In this document: positions 42,334 to 51,357 of the stretch, one piece after another | How the letters are laid out: every line of letters starts with the position of its first letter | Numbering within the stretch: the stretch's first letter is position 1 | Source of the DNA: Pseudomonas orientalis | GTDB lineage: Bacteria; Pseudomonadota; Gammaproteobacteria; Pseudomonadales; Pseudomonadaceae | Reading direction: 5' to 3' | DNA length: 64,000 bases | NCBI RefSeq assembly: GCF_002934065.1 | Contig: NZ_CP018049.1 | Location: 5,702,501 to 5,766,500, forward strand | The notes under the pieces: model-generated | Database searches by the model: none | What the model was told of the DNA's origin: nothing | Seen by the model: only the letters and a program-made list of their open reading frames with translations | Program-made: the position numbers and the translations under genes

Positions 42334-43547
42334 GAAGCGCTGGTTGGGGTGACGCTTGGCGCTGCCGGTGCAGCAGTGCTGCTGACGGATGCGGTTGGAG
42401 CGGAGGACGCTGCCGGGGTGGGGGCAGGTGCTACGGGAGTTGCTGGCTTTGCAGGGGCTGGTTTTGCAGCAGCAGGCTTGGCAGCGGGTGTGGCGGCCGG
42501 TTTTGCAGCTGGCTTGGCGGCTGGTTTTGCAACAGCGGTTTTAGCAACTGGCTTGGCGGCTGGTTTCGCAGCAGCAGTTTTAGCAGCTGGCTTGGCGGCT
42601 GGTTTCGCAGCGGCAGTTTTGGCAGCTGGCTTGGCGGCTGGTTTCGCAGCAGCGGTTTTAGCAGCTGGCTTGGCCGCTGGTTTTGCAGCAGCGGTTTTAG
42701 CGGCTGGCTTGACGGCTGGTTTTGCAGCAGCGGTTTTAGCGGCTGGCTTGGCCGCTGGTTTTGCAGCAGCGGTTTTAGCGGCTGGCTTGGCCGCTGGTTT
42801 TGCAGCAGCGGTTTTAGCAGCTGGCTTGACGGCTGGTTTTGCAGCAGCGGTTTTAGCGGCTGGCTTGGCCGCTGGTTTTGCAGCAGCGGTTTTAGCGGCT
42901 GGCTTGGCCGCTGGTTTTGCAGCAGCGGTTTTAGCGGCTGGCTTGGCGGCTGGTTTGGCAGCAGCGGTCTTAGCGGCTGGCTTGGCGGCTGGTTTTGCAG
43001 CAGCGGTTTTGGCAGCAGGCTTGGCGGCTGGTTTTGCAGCAGCAGTTTTAGCAGCTGGCTTGGCGGCCGTTTTAGCCGGTGCCTTCGCTGCAACAGCCTT
43101 GCTCGCCGGCTTCTTGGCCGCGCTGGCTGCGACAGCTTTAGCCGGAGTACGAGTACCCAGCGCCTTGGTGACAGCTTCCTTCACACGACCAACGCCCTGA
43201 GCCAGTTTCAGGCTTTCCTGAGCGTCTTTTTTGAGTTGGGAAATGTAGCTGCGGGTTTCGGCTTGGCGATCCTTGAGGGCGTCCAGCAGGTCCTCAAGTT
43301 CTTTAACAGCGTCTTTGGCCTTGGCTTGTGCCTTGGCCTTGCCGGCAGTGGCGGCGTCTTGCAGTTTGGTGCGGGATTTGTGCAGCTTTTCTTGCGCTTT
43401 GCCGCGTTGTTTTTCCAGTTTGGCGAGCAATTTTTCCGCATCGGCCAAGGCTTGGGAACAAGCGCTTTCCAGATGTTCGAGCAGGCTGCCCGACAATTGT
43501 TGGAGTAAGTGCAACGGGGTATTTACAGGCTTCTGTTTGGCCGACAT
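42330..43547 (-). CDS. algP: AlgP, histone H1-like alginate regulatory protein
   Basis: 405 residues. N-terminal ~130 residues form a charged coiled-coil-like domain (AEKLLAKLEKQRGKAQEKLHK), followed by a very long Lys/Ala/Pro domain (residues 131-360) with 14 tandem copies of KTAAAKPAAKPAA and a Pro/Ala/Ser/Thr tail. AlgP (AlgR3) of P. aeruginosa is a DNA-binding histone-like regulator of alginate genes with KPAA repeats; similar here. Repeat number is variable between strains in the known family, so length may differ among relatives. Position between the TIGR02444 and FKBP genes and near algQ is as in P. aeruginosa. Confidence 0.93.
   Translation of the reverse strand: MSAKQKPVNTPLHLLQQLSGSLLEHLESACSQALADAEKLLAKLEKQRGKAQEKLHKSRTKLQDAATAGKAKAQAKAKDAVKELEDLLDALKDRQAETRSYISQLKKDAQESLKLAQGVGRVKEAVTKALGTRTPAKAVAASAAKKPASKAVAAKAPAKTAAKPAAKTAAAKPAAKPAAKTAAAKPAAKPAAKTAAAKPAAKPAAKTAAAKPAAKPAAKTAAAKPAAKPAAKTAAAKPAVKPAAKTAAAKPAAKPAAKTAAAKPAAKPAAKTAAAKPAVKPAAKTAAAKPAAKPAAKTAAAKPAAKPAAKTAAAKPAAKPAAKTAAAKPAAKPVAKTAVAKPAAKPAAKPAATPAAKPAAAKPAPAKPATPVAPAPTPAASSAPTASVSSTAAPAAPSVTPTSAS
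42504..43049 (-). repeat. 39-bp tandem coding repeat in algP, 14 units
   Basis: Fourteen consecutive 13-codon units (546 bases). Two units carry the AVK variant (from GACGGCT in place of GGCGGCT or GGCCGCT); they are 117 bases apart, so a three-unit block appears to have been duplicated. Encodes the KTAAAKPAAKPAA array of AlgP residues 167-348. Confidence 0.95.
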
Positions 43548-43739
43548 GGTTTACCTCCTGGCTGACGTGGGTGCGGCTCATACTAGCCCTCTGCTCTTAC
43601 CGCCGCTAGGGCATGTTGACAGTATCGTTTGCGTTGCGTTGCAACGTACGAAAATTCTTATCGATATAACAGAAAAGCGCACCACTGCTCAGCCATTTAC
43701 GCTGGCATAATCCGTCGCACTTCAGGCGGGAGGACACCC

Positions 43740-44417
43740 ATGTCGCGTTACCTTTTCGTAGTGCTTGCCCTGGCGATTTCCAGCGCCCATGCGGACGAGC
43801 AATCGCCGCCAAAAACCGCTGTCCAAGATCAGCATGACCTCGCCTACAGCCTGGGGGCCAGCCTCGGTGAACGCTTGCGCCAGGAGGTCCCCGACTTGCA
43901 GATCCAGGCCCTGATCGATGGACTCAAACAAGCCTACCAGGGCAAACCATTGGCACTGGACAACGCGCGCATCGAACAGATTCTTGCACAGCACGAAGCA
44001 CAGAACGCCATCGACAACCCAGCGCCGCAGAGCGAAAAAGCACTCGCCGCCGAACAGCAATTTTTGTCGAAGGAAAAAGCTGCAAAGGGTGTGCATGAGT
44101 TGGCGGACGGAATCCTGCTCACCGAGTTGACGCCGGGCACGGGCACCAAGCCGTTGGCAACTGATGAGGTGCAGGTGAAATATGTGGGTCGGCTGCCCGA
44201 TGGAAGCGTGTTTGACCAGAGCGCACAGCCCCAGTGGTTTCGCTTGGACAGCGTGATCAGTGGCTGGCGCAGTGCGTTGCAGCAGATGCCCACAGGCGCG
44301 AAATGGCGCCTGGTCATACCCTCGGCCCAAGCCTACGGCGCGGACGGCGCAGGCGAATTGATTGCGCCCTACACACCCCTTGTCTTCGACATCGAGTTAC
44401 TCGGGACCCGCCACTGA
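43740..44417 (+). CDS. FKBP-type peptidyl-prolyl isomerase (periplasmic)
   Basis: 225 residues from ATG 43740 behind GGGAGG. Signal peptide (ending ..ISSAHADE), FKBP N-terminal dimerisation domain (AYSLGASLGERLRQEVP), and the C-terminal FKBP fold: VQVKYVGRLPDGSVFDQS, VISGWRSALQQMPTGAKWRLVIPS and YTPLVFDIELLG. FkpA/MIP-like. Ends at a bidirectional terminator shared with algQ. Confidence 0.93.
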   Translation: MSRYLFVVLALAISSAHADEQSPPKTAVQDQHDLAYSLGASLGERLRQEVPDLQIQALIDGLKQAYQGKPLALDNARIEQILAQHEAQNAIDNPAPQSEKALAAEQQFLSKEKAAKGVHELADGILLTELTPGTGTKPLATDEVQVKYVGRLPDGSVFDQSAQPQWFRLDSVISGWRSALQQMPTGAKWRLVIPSAQAYGADGAGELIAPYTPLVFDIELLGTRH

Positions 44418-44421
44418 CGCA

Positions 44422-44456
44422 TAAAAAAACGGTGCGTCATGCGCACCGTTTTTTAT
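44422..44456. terminator. Bidirectional terminator between FKBP gene and algQ
   Basis: Stem AAAACGGTGCG / CGCACCGTTTT with loop TCATG and runs of A before and T after: it works for both the convergent FKBP and algQ transcripts. Confidence 0.92.
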
Positions 44457-44469
44457 CGCATTGCCCCGA

Positions 44470-44925
44470 TCAGACCTGAGCAGGCTCTTCTTTGTGGGCG
44501 TTATGCAGCACTTCGATCAGGCAATCTTCAAGCTCGAAACGCTCGTGCAACAGACCACCCAGCTCTTTGAATTTTTCCGCGACACACTTGCCTTCATCGC
44601 ACAGATCGTTAAAAGCCAGCAGCTTTTCGGTAATCACATCGATGCGCGGGTAAAGGGTCTCAGCGAACTCAAGACCACGCTCGTCCTCGAAAGCTTCCGC
44701 TTCCTCGGTGAGTTGAGTGTAAATACTCAGGTGACCGGCAGAAACGTAATCCACCAGTACAACGCAGAAGTCCTGCAACGGCTCACGCTTCTCGGCCAGC
44801 GCTCCAGGTTCGGCCCCCAACTCGTCAAAAGCCAGAACCAATTCGCGACGCGCATCCAACCACTTATCGATCAGTGTGTGCACGCCACCCCAGCGTTCGC
44901 GAGCATTCTTGCAACGTTCCAACAT
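44470..44925 (-). CDS. algQ: Anti-sigma-70 factor AlgQ (Rsd)
   Basis: 151 residues, the Rsd/AlgQ family. MLERCKNARERWGGVHTLIDKWLDARR at the start (helix binding sigma region 4) and an all-helical fold, with DECG-type acid/Cys run ...LCDEGKCVAEKF. Sequesters sigma-70 in stationary phase; in P. aeruginosa it also regulates alginate and siderophore genes. Convergent with the FKBP gene across a terminator. Confidence 0.95.
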   Translation of the reverse strand: MLERCKNARERWGGVHTLIDKWLDARRELVLAFDELGAEPGALAEKREPLQDFCVVLVDYVSAGHLSIYTQLTEEAEAFEDERGLEFAETLYPRIDVITEKLLAFNDLCDEGKCVAEKFKELGGLLHERFELEDCLIEVLHNAHKEEPAQV

Positions 44926-45104
44926 GATGATCTCTCTTCCCTATGGGGGACGCTGCTGCACCGTGCCCGCGCAATGCTTCAGGGTTGAAGCGGCAATCGG
45001 ACGAGGTCGCGTCTGACAAGCGGTTTCGATAACGCGTGCGGGCCAGATTATGCCCGCATCACTATGGCTTCAAGGTACGCAGGAGAGAAAGTTCATACAA
45101 GCGT

Positions 45105-45656
45105 TTAATCCCGTCCTACCACATGAACAGAATTTTCCTCGCTTTGCGATAGGTGACGCCGGCCAGGCAACAACCGGGAAAGCAGTATTCCCCACAGAAT
45201 CAGCATCGCCAGGAAAAACAGCAGGCTCCACTCCGGAAGGCTGAGGTCAAACAGCGTCCAATTGATTTCGACGCAATCGACAGTCCCCTTGAAGACGGAC
45301 TGGGCAGCCTGCCAGAACGACAGGTGTTCAATCATGTAATCAAGGGTTGGCCAGCAGTTGGGCATCTGATCTGACAGCGTGTTCTGCAGCAGCACTTGGC
45401 GCCCGGCGGTGACGGCACCAAATAACACGCACCCCATGTTCGCCAGCCCATACAGGCACACGCCGGTGCGGCCAGGGTTATGCAGGGCGGCGATCAGGTT
45501 GGTCAGTACAAAGACGGCCAGGAACAACCGTTGTACCTGGCACAAAAAGCATGGCTGTAACAGCGCACCATATTCGAGATAGAAAGACACGCCCAACGTC
45601 AGCGCACCGGCCATGAACGCCAGGAGAAACAAGGAGCGTAAGGGGGCCAAAGACAT
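45105..45656 (-). CDS. dsbH: DsbB-family disulfide oxidoreductase (DsbH)
   Basis: 183 residues, four membrane helices. Redox cysteine pair C36-F-L-C39 in the first periplasmic loop and C101 / C128 in the second (PNCWP, VDCVEINWT), plus the quinone-binding region. It oxidises DsbA and passes electrons to ubiquinone. Called DsbH, the second DsbB of P. aeruginosa, from the algQ-hemY context; DsbB is the safe family name. Confidence 0.9.
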   Translation of the reverse strand: MSLAPLRSLFLLAFMAGALTLGVSFYLEYGALLQPCFLCQVQRLFLAVFVLTNLIAALHNPGRTGVCLYGLANMGCVLFGAVTAGRQVLLQNTLSDQMPNCWPTLDYMIEHLSFWQAAQSVFKGTVDCVEINWTLFDLSLPEWSLLFFLAMLILWGILLSRLLPGRRHLSQSEENSVHVVGRD

Positions 45657-45844
45657 TGTTTATCCGCACCGCAAGAGATAGGTCGCTACGGTAGAGGAAA
45701 GGCCCGACCCCTTTCAATACGCCTTGGAGCGGACAATTCCGCGAACGGACAAGGAGATTCCGTCAAGGCGCCGAGGAAATCGCCCTACAAGACGTAAGAA
45801 TTGATTACAGAGCCACTTAAGCCGAGCGTTTACAAAGGGTTAGA

Positions 45845-45876
45845 GGATTGGCCAGAAGATCCGTCTGAGCCAATCC
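45845..45876 (-). terminator. Possible transcript-end hairpin after hemY
   Basis: 8-bp perfect stem GGATTGGC / GCCAATCC with a 16-base loop, 18 bases beyond the hemY stop on the minus strand. There is no clean T-run after it, so it may be a processing or Rho-assisted end rather than an intrinsic terminator. Confidence 0.35.
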
Positions 45877-45893
45877 ATTGGTTCTTTCCTACT

Positions 45894-47135
45894 TCAAGCG
45901 CGCACAGGCGCTGGCAACGGTGAGGCCAGCAGGCGGTTGTCGAGCAACCCCAAGCCTTCCTGGAACAGTTGGTTGCTGCGTTCGGTATCACCCAATTGGG
46001 CCAGTAAACGGGCCAATTCGGCACAGGCTTCGGGATTGCGCTGCACCAGTAGGCTGCTTTCCAGATAATCCCGTGCCTTTCCCCACAGGCTGTTCTGCAG
46101 GCAGAGACGACCCAGGGTCAGCAACAGGCTGGCATCACCTGAATGATCCTTCAGCCAGCCTTCGGCAAATTTCAACTGACGGGCCGGATCGCTGCCGCGC
46201 AGCAGGCCGTAGAGCCGAATAAGATGACTGTCATAACTGCGCTTGATCGCACCGCGCAGCGCTTCCTCGGCTCTGGCATCGGCACCCAGCCGACGCAGTT
46301 GATCAGCATAAGCCAATACCAGCTGTGGTTCCTGGCGCTGGGCTGTGGTCAGCTGCTCCCAGGCGCGATCAAGGGACTGCAAGCCGGCTTCGCTATGCTC
46401 CTCACGTTGGGCAGCCAGATTGAGGTTTTCTCCCCAGGCCCGGCGCTCCAATTCCGCCAGTTCGCTGGCCGGCAACACCTTGTCCTTGCGCAGTTCAGGC
46501 AACAGGCGAATCACCGCCGACCAATCGCCACGCTGCTGGTGCAGTCGCTGCAATTGCCGCAGAACCTGGGCGTTGTGAGGATGGCGCTCATGCATCGCCT
46601 GCAGGGTGGTCAGGGCGCCTTCAGTATCGCCACGATCCATTTGAAGTTGCGCATGGCTCAAGGCAACGGCCAGTTCCGCCTGGGGCTGGCGAGCCAGGGC
46701 GCGCTCCAGCAAAGCATCCGACTCTTCGTAACGTCCCAGCTCGTTGGCCGCACGTGCCGCACCCAGGTAGTACAGCAGTGGTTGGCGCTCGGCCTCCGCA
46801 GCGCGGTGCAGGTGACGCTCGGCACTGGCCCAGCGGCCTTCGGCAAGGTCCATCTGGCCTTGCTCGATCGCGATCTGCACGCGACGGCTGCGATTGCGCC
46901 GCGACCACGGGTTGACCACACCACCGGAAACACTGACCAGGCCTAACAGGACTCGGATCAGGTAGATCGCCAGACCGATGGCAAATACCGCCACCAGGGT
47001 GGCCCACAAGCTCGACTCGTAATGCAGCAAATGGGGATAGGTAATCAGCACGTAGCCGGTGTGTTTCGAAATGCCCACCGCCAGCGCGAGGGCGATCGCA
47101 ATTGCCAGCACCAGGATCACATAGAAACGCTTCAT
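45894..47135 (-). CDS. hemY: HemY, TPR protein of heme biosynthesis operon
   Basis: 413 residues. N-terminal anchor of two hydrophobic segments (FYVILVLAIAIALALAVGISK and LWATLVAVFAIGLAIYLI) then a TPR-rich cytoplasmic part (RALARQPQAELAVALSHAQLQMDRGD..., VLPASELAELERRAWG). Not the protoporphyrinogen oxidase HemY of Bacillus. Lies last in hemC-hemD-hemX-hemY; the precise role in coproporphyrin or heme handling is not settled. Confidence 0.93.
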   Translation of the reverse strand: MKRFYVILVLAIAIALALAVGISKHTGYVLITYPHLLHYESSLWATLVAVFAIGLAIYLIRVLLGLVSVSGGVVNPWSRRNRSRRVQIAIEQGQMDLAEGRWASAERHLHRAAEAERQPLLYYLGAARAANELGRYEESDALLERALARQPQAELAVALSHAQLQMDRGDTEGALTTLQAMHERHPHNAQVLRQLQRLHQQRGDWSAVIRLLPELRKDKVLPASELAELERRAWGENLNLAAQREEHSEAGLQSLDRAWEQLTTAQRQEPQLVLAYADQLRRLGADARAEEALRGAIKRSYDSHLIRLYGLLRGSDPARQLKFAEGWLKDHSGDASLLLTLGRLCLQNSLWGKARDYLESSLLVQRNPEACAELARLLAQLGDTERSNQLFQEGLGLLDNRLLASPLPAPVRA

Positions 47136-47140
47136 CGGTT

Positions 47141-48256
47141 CTACTCCTGGGACGCAGGCTTGGCAGCCGAAGCCTTGGCTTCGTCCGCAGACAGATGGCG
47201 ACGCTCGAGGTACGCCTGCACGGACGCGAGACTCGCGGCCAAATCAGGTGTCACCACCGACACGGCCTTGGGCTCAAGCTCGGCGATACGTGCCAGCATC
47301 GCCTTGCTCTGCGGGTTGTTCTGGTTGAAGTTATCCTGCAACACGCTGCGTGCTTCACCCAGCGAACGGCTATACACCGCCGACTCGCCGTTGAGCGCTG
47401 CCCATTGTGCTTGCTCCAGCGCCAGGCTCAAGGCCAGGCGCACCTGATTCAACCCCTGACCCGCCAGCAGCGGACGAATGTTGTCATCAGGGTTGAAGTC
47501 GATACGGAAGTAACGGGATATCTGTTCCCACCATTGGCTCAACTGGTTACCCGTATCGCTGGTAGGACGGCCCTGGGAAGCCGGCTCCGTGAGCTGATAC
47601 TCCGGAGCGATAGCCGCCAGTTGCACCACTTGGTCGCGCAACGCCGCCAACTGCAGGTACAACCCGGTGCGGTCTGGCTGTTCGGTACTGCGCAACGCCG
47701 CCAGGCTCTTGGCCAACTGCTCACGCGCGGCGAATGCGCCTGGGTCGCTCTGCTCACGAAGAATCTCGTCGGCGCCCTGGACCAGCGACTGGGCACTGTT
47801 GATGTCCTGCAAAGCCGACAAACGCAAGCTGGCCAGACGAATCAGATGCTCCGCTTCAGCCAGGCGCCAATCCTGGCGGCTGGCGCCCAGTACGGTTTCC
47901 AGGCGCTGGCTCAGGCGCTGCTGATCACCCTGCAACTGGGCGACCAGGCGTCGACGCTCTTCCAGCTCGTCCGCCCCAGGCAACTGCGCCAGGCGGGCCG
48001 CCAACTGTTGCTGGCTCTGCTTGAGGCTCTGGGATTGTTCATCCAGCGTCTGCACCTGGCCCAGTTGCTGCTGGCTGCCGGCTTGCAGGGCACGGACCTG
48101 CCAGATCCCCCAGCCGCCGGCGGCAACGCCTGCGGCGCCAAGCAGCAAAGCGACCACTGCCAGGCCATTGCCACGCCGTGGCGCGGCGACCGGCGTTCCG
48201 ACCGGCGCATCGAGCGCGGGCTGAGCTTCATCTTTAGGCAAGGCTGTTTCGCTCAC
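47141..48256 (-). CDS. hemX: HemX, uroporphyrinogen-III C-methyltransferase-like membrane protein
   Basis: 371 residues from GTG 48256. Short cytoplasmic N-terminus, one membrane helix (NGLAVVALLLGAAGVAAGGWGIW, about residues 29-51) and a long helical periplasmic domain, with the conserved RIDFNPDDNIRPLLAGQGLNQVR and ALEQAQWAALNGESAVYSRSL. Although named a methyltransferase, it lacks the SUMT catalytic motifs. Sits 5 bases before hemY. Confidence 0.92.
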   Translation of the reverse strand: MSETALPKDEAQPALDAPVGTPVAAPRRGNGLAVVALLLGAAGVAAGGWGIWQVRALQAGSQQQLGQVQTLDEQSQSLKQSQQQLAARLAQLPGADELEERRRLVAQLQGDQQRLSQRLETVLGASRQDWRLAEAEHLIRLASLRLSALQDINSAQSLVQGADEILREQSDPGAFAAREQLAKSLAALRSTEQPDRTGLYLQLAALRDQVVQLAAIAPEYQLTEPASQGRPTSDTGNQLSQWWEQISRYFRIDFNPDDNIRPLLAGQGLNQVRLALSLALEQAQWAALNGESAVYSRSLGEARSVLQDNFNQNNPQSKAMLARIAELEPKAVSVVTPDLAASLASVQAYLERRHLSADEAKASAAKPASQE

Positions 48257-48274
48257 GTATCCGTCCTTTGCGTA

Positions 48275-49033
48275 TCAGAGAGTGGGAACGGGATTACTCC
48301 CTAACGCCACTAACAAAGCCGCAGCACTCGCGCCGCGACAATCCACAACTTTTTCTGCGCCCGCGGCCCGCGCCATCTCGTAGACACGCGCACTGGGCAC
48401 GAACAACGGCAGCTGCGCCACCTCAGGCCAATCGGGGCCGGCCAGGGCCTGCAAGTGTAGAAAACCTTGCCCACTGCTGACCACCAGGCCGTTCAAGCGT
48501 TCCAACTGGATGCGTTGCGTCAATGCCCCTGCGTCGTAGGCCGGAAGAAAACGGCGATACAACTCCAAGTAGTCGACACTAACACCTCGCTCACGCAAAC
48601 GCTCCGCGAGCAACTCCCGACCGCCCTCGCCGCGCAGGATCAACACCCTGGCACCCGGCACTGCGACAGCCTCGCGCAATGCCGGTAGTTGAAGCAAGGC
48701 CTCACTGTCGTCACCCGTTGGCGGATAGTGTACGTCCAGGCCATGATCGGCCAGTATCTGCGCGGTGGCGGCCCCCACGCTGAACCACAATAGCCGCGGC
48801 CAGGGCGCGGTCAATTGTTGCAAGGCAAGACGCGCAGCCGGTTTGCTCACCACGATCACCGCGCAATAACGCTGCAGCGCCGCAAAGACAGCCTGTTGTT
48901 CCGGCGTGACCGGCAAGGCTTTGATCTCCAGCAACGGCAGTTCGCTGCTGAATATGCCCGCATCGGCCAAGGTCGCCGCCAGGGCTGCCGACTCTTCGGC
49001 GGGCCGTGTCAGCAGCAATCGCCACTGGGTCAC
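48275..49033 (-). CDS. hemD: Uroporphyrinogen-III synthase HemD
   Basis: 252 residues from GTG 49033, which overlaps the hemC stop by 4 bases (GTGA). Start VTQWRLLLTRPAEES is the typical HemD N-terminus; VVSKPAARLAL, GAATAQILADHGL and the C-terminal VFVPSARVYEMA belong to the two-domain fold, which is poorly conserved in the family. Closes hydroxymethylbilane to uroporphyrinogen III. Longer in-frame readings to 49201 lie inside hemC and are rejected. Confidence 0.93.
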   Translation of the reverse strand: MTQWRLLLTRPAEESAALAATLADAGIFSSELPLLEIKALPVTPEQQAVFAALQRYCAVIVVSKPAARLALQQLTAPWPRLLWFSVGAATAQILADHGLDVHYPPTGDDSEALLQLPALREAVAVPGARVLILRGEGGRELLAERLRERGVSVDYLELYRRFLPAYDAGALTQRIQLERLNGLVVSSGQGFLHLQALAGPDWPEVAQLPLFVPSARVYEMARAAGAEKVVDCRGASAAALLVALGSNPVPTL

Positions 49034-49971
49034 TGCGGGCCGGCCTCGCCATAGACTTTTTGCAGAATGGCGCCGGCGCCCTTGTCCAACAGTTCCTCCG
49101 CTACCTGAATGCCCAGGGCCGTGGCCTCGCGTTGCGGGCCGCGCACCTCGGCGGTCAGCAGCGTGCCGCCATCCGGGTCGCCTACCAGGCCACGCAACCA
49201 CAGGTTTTCACCTTCAAGCACGGCATAGCAGGCGATCGGTACCTGGCAGCCACCGTTGAGGTGTTTGTTCAGGGCACGCTCGGCCGTGACGCGAACCTCG
49301 GTGTCTGCGTGATCAAGCGGCTTGAGCAGTGCGTGAATTTCGCTGTCGGCGGTGCGGCATTCAATGCCGACCGCGCCCTGCCCGCCAGCGGGCAAGCTGT
49401 CTTCGACGCTGATGGCGCGGGTGATGCGGTCTTCGAAGCCCAGGCGGATCAGGCCGGCGGCGGCGAGGATGATCGCGTCATACTCGCCCGCATCCAGTTT
49501 GGCCAGGCGCGTGTTGACGTTGCCGCGCAGGAAGCGGACCTGCAGGTCGGGACGACGGCTCAGCAACTGGGCCTGGCGACGCAGGCTCGAGGTGCCCACG
49601 ATACTGCCCAGGGGCAGTTCATCCAGGGATGGGTAAGTGTTGGAAACAAAGGCGTCGCGTGGATCTTCGCGCTCGCAGATACAAAAAAGACCCAACCCTT
49701 GCGGGAAATCCATGGGCACGTCTTTCATCGAATGCACAGCGATGTCTGCTTCATTTTCCAGCAGCGCGGTTTCCAGCTCCTTGACGAAGAGGCCCTTGCC
49801 GCCAATCTTCGACAGCGGCGAGTCCAGCAGCTTGTCGCCGCGACTGACCATGGGCACCAGGGTCACCCTGAGACCAGGATGAGCCTGTTCAAGACGTGCT
49901 TTGACGTACTCGGCCTGCCATAAGGCCAGGGCGCTTTTACGGGTGGCGATGCGGATTTCGCGAGAAGACAT
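49030..49971 (-). CDS. hemC: Porphobilinogen deaminase HemC
   Basis: 313 residues. Makes hydroxymethylbilane. Dipyrromethane cofactor cysteine C242 in NGGCQVP; D84 in the HSMKDVP motif; VRFLRGNVNTRLAKLD and TSSLRRQAQLL for cofactor and substrate contacts. Normal length. Upstream gene of the hem operon; algR ends 139 bases upstream on the same strand, as in P. aeruginosa. Confidence 0.97.
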   Translation of the reverse strand: MSSREIRIATRKSALALWQAEYVKARLEQAHPGLRVTLVPMVSRGDKLLDSPLSKIGGKGLFVKELETALLENEADIAVHSMKDVPMDFPQGLGLFCICEREDPRDAFVSNTYPSLDELPLGSIVGTSSLRRQAQLLSRRPDLQVRFLRGNVNTRLAKLDAGEYDAIILAAAGLIRLGFEDRITRAISVEDSLPAGGQGAVGIECRTADSEIHALLKPLDHADTEVRVTAERALNKHLNGGCQVPIACYAVLEGENLWLRGLVGDPDGGTLLTAEVRGPQREATALGIQVAEELLDKGAGAILQKVYGEAGPQ

Positions 49972-50109
49972 GGATCAATCCGTACTGAATAGATACGGCA
50001 GATAATAACAGCTCAGGCAAATACGCTTTGATTTGAATCAGCAAGTGCGGGGCCTCCCTGGCCACGTCGCACCGGGATCGGGACTGCAGGGCTCGCCACC
50101 GCCCCGGGG

Positions 50110-50856
50110 CTAGAGCTGCTGCATCATCTTGCGCACGCCGGCGACATGGCGCCGACTGACGATCAAGGCATCGCCATTGAGCCCCTTCAGGAATAGCTGA
50201 AAGTGCCCAAGGGGCGTGCGTTGCAAGCGCTCGATTCGCTCGCGGGCCACCAGCGCATTGCGATGGATGCGCACGAAGCGATCGCCGAATTCATCCTCGA
50301 GGGCCTTGAGCGGCTCATCGAGCAGCACTTCACCCGCTTCGTGACGCAAGGTCACGTATTTATGGTCGGCAATAAAATAGACCACCTGACCGAGGGGAAT
50401 CAACTCGATACCCTTGCGGGTCCGTGCGCTGATATGGCTGCGCGGGCCATTGCCACTCTGGGCGGCAGGCTGGGTCAGGGCTGCGAGCTGAGCGCGGCTG
50501 GGACGCTCAGCCTTCTTCAAGGCCTTGAGCAACGCGTCGCCAGCCACCGGCTTGACGAGAAAACTGACACCGCTGTCTTCCAGCGTCTGCGCAGAAAACT
50601 CTTCCTCCGCCGCGCACAGCACCACGGCCGGTGGCGATTCACGCTCGCTCAGGCGGGCAGCAACTTGCAGTCCATCGAGGACCGGCATGCGGATATCGAG
50701 CAACACCACATCCGGCTTGAGGCTGTCGATCAGCGTCAACGCTTCTTCGCCGCTGGTGGCGCTCGGCTCAAGGACGGTATAACCCTCGATCTCACTGACC
50801 AGACGGCTCAGTCGCTCGCGGGCTTGGGGTTCGTCATCAACGATCAGGACATTCAT
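50110..50856 (-). CDS. algR: Response regulator AlgR
   Basis: 248 residues from ATG 50856. Receiver domain with D7/D8 and phospho-acceptor D54 (VVLLDIRMP), conserved Lys at about 112 (VKPVAG). LytTR DNA-binding domain at the C-terminus (GIELIPLGQVVYFIADHKYVTLRH, FVRIHRNALVARERIERL). In P. aeruginosa it controls alginate, twitching and virulence genes, with AlgZ/FimS as partner kinase. No algZ is encoded between algR and argH here. The longer reading from 50889 is not supported. Confidence 0.95.
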   Translation of the reverse strand: MNVLIVDDEPQARERLSRLVSEIEGYTVLEPSATSGEEALTLIDSLKPDVVLLDIRMPVLDGLQVAARLSERESPPAVVLCAAEEEFSAQTLEDSGVSFLVKPVAGDALLKALKKAERPSRAQLAALTQPAAQSGNGPRSHISARTRKGIELIPLGQVVYFIADHKYVTLRHEAGEVLLDEPLKALEDEFGDRFVRIHRNALVARERIERLQRTPLGHFQLFLKGLNGDALIVSRRHVAGVRKMMQQL

Positions 50857-51357
50857 ATAGCGCTGGATTCCTGCGTGAGTCTCGCACAAGGATAGCGTAG
50901 ACAGGTGCGGTGACTGACGTCACAGCGATCCACGCTAAGACTGGCGCAAGCGGCAAAAAGTGCCCTTGGAGTGGCACCCAAATTTACCCGGACCTGTTCA
51001 ATAGCGCCCAAGACCGGCCAACTTCGCGCATTGTCATAGGGTTTGCTGATACACAATCCGAATACCCCCGTTTTCAATGGATAGTCTGGGCTCTGACCGC
51101 ATGACCCGACTTTGGTGCATTCACACACTCTCAGTCCAACTGTAGACGCTCGCTGAGACGATAATGCTCAATCGTCAAATATCGTTTCAATAAGGTCCTG
51201 TTCCCAGTCTCGTCCTGGATGCGGTCGGCGGCAAGGCACTTAGCCATCCTTTGTACAAATAAATTGCCGTCCACCCATAGCATCGCGTCCGCGAGCAACC
51301 CTGTTATTATCGGCGGCACACCTTCACGCCTCTTTTAAGCAGATCACGAGCGAATTC
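50857..51357. promoter_or_regulatory. Intergenic region algR-argH, without algZ
   Basis: 501 bases without a credible gene; two weak minus ORFs (50853-51128, 51131-51319) show no kinase features. Visible: the 8-bp palindrome TGACGTCA at 50915-50922, 59 bases before algR, and a TATTAT at 51305-51310, about 50 bases before argH, that could be its -10. Divergent promoters of algR and argH must be here. Confidence 0.45.

Noticed and set aside
42504..43049. Regular 39-base repeats as a possible CRISPR array
   Set aside because: The units are contiguous with no unique spacers and code in frame for the AlgP KPAA domain.
42349..43200. 283-codon Gly/Ala/Leu-rich ORF on the plus strand
   Set aside because: It is the antisense of the AlgP repeat array; the low-complexity pattern follows from the 39-bp repeat and not from coding selection.
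50853..51319. Two minus-strand ORFs (91 and 62 codons) in the place of algZ
   Set aside because: No membrane helices, no kinase H/N boxes, no ribosome sites; residue composition is that of non-coding DNA.
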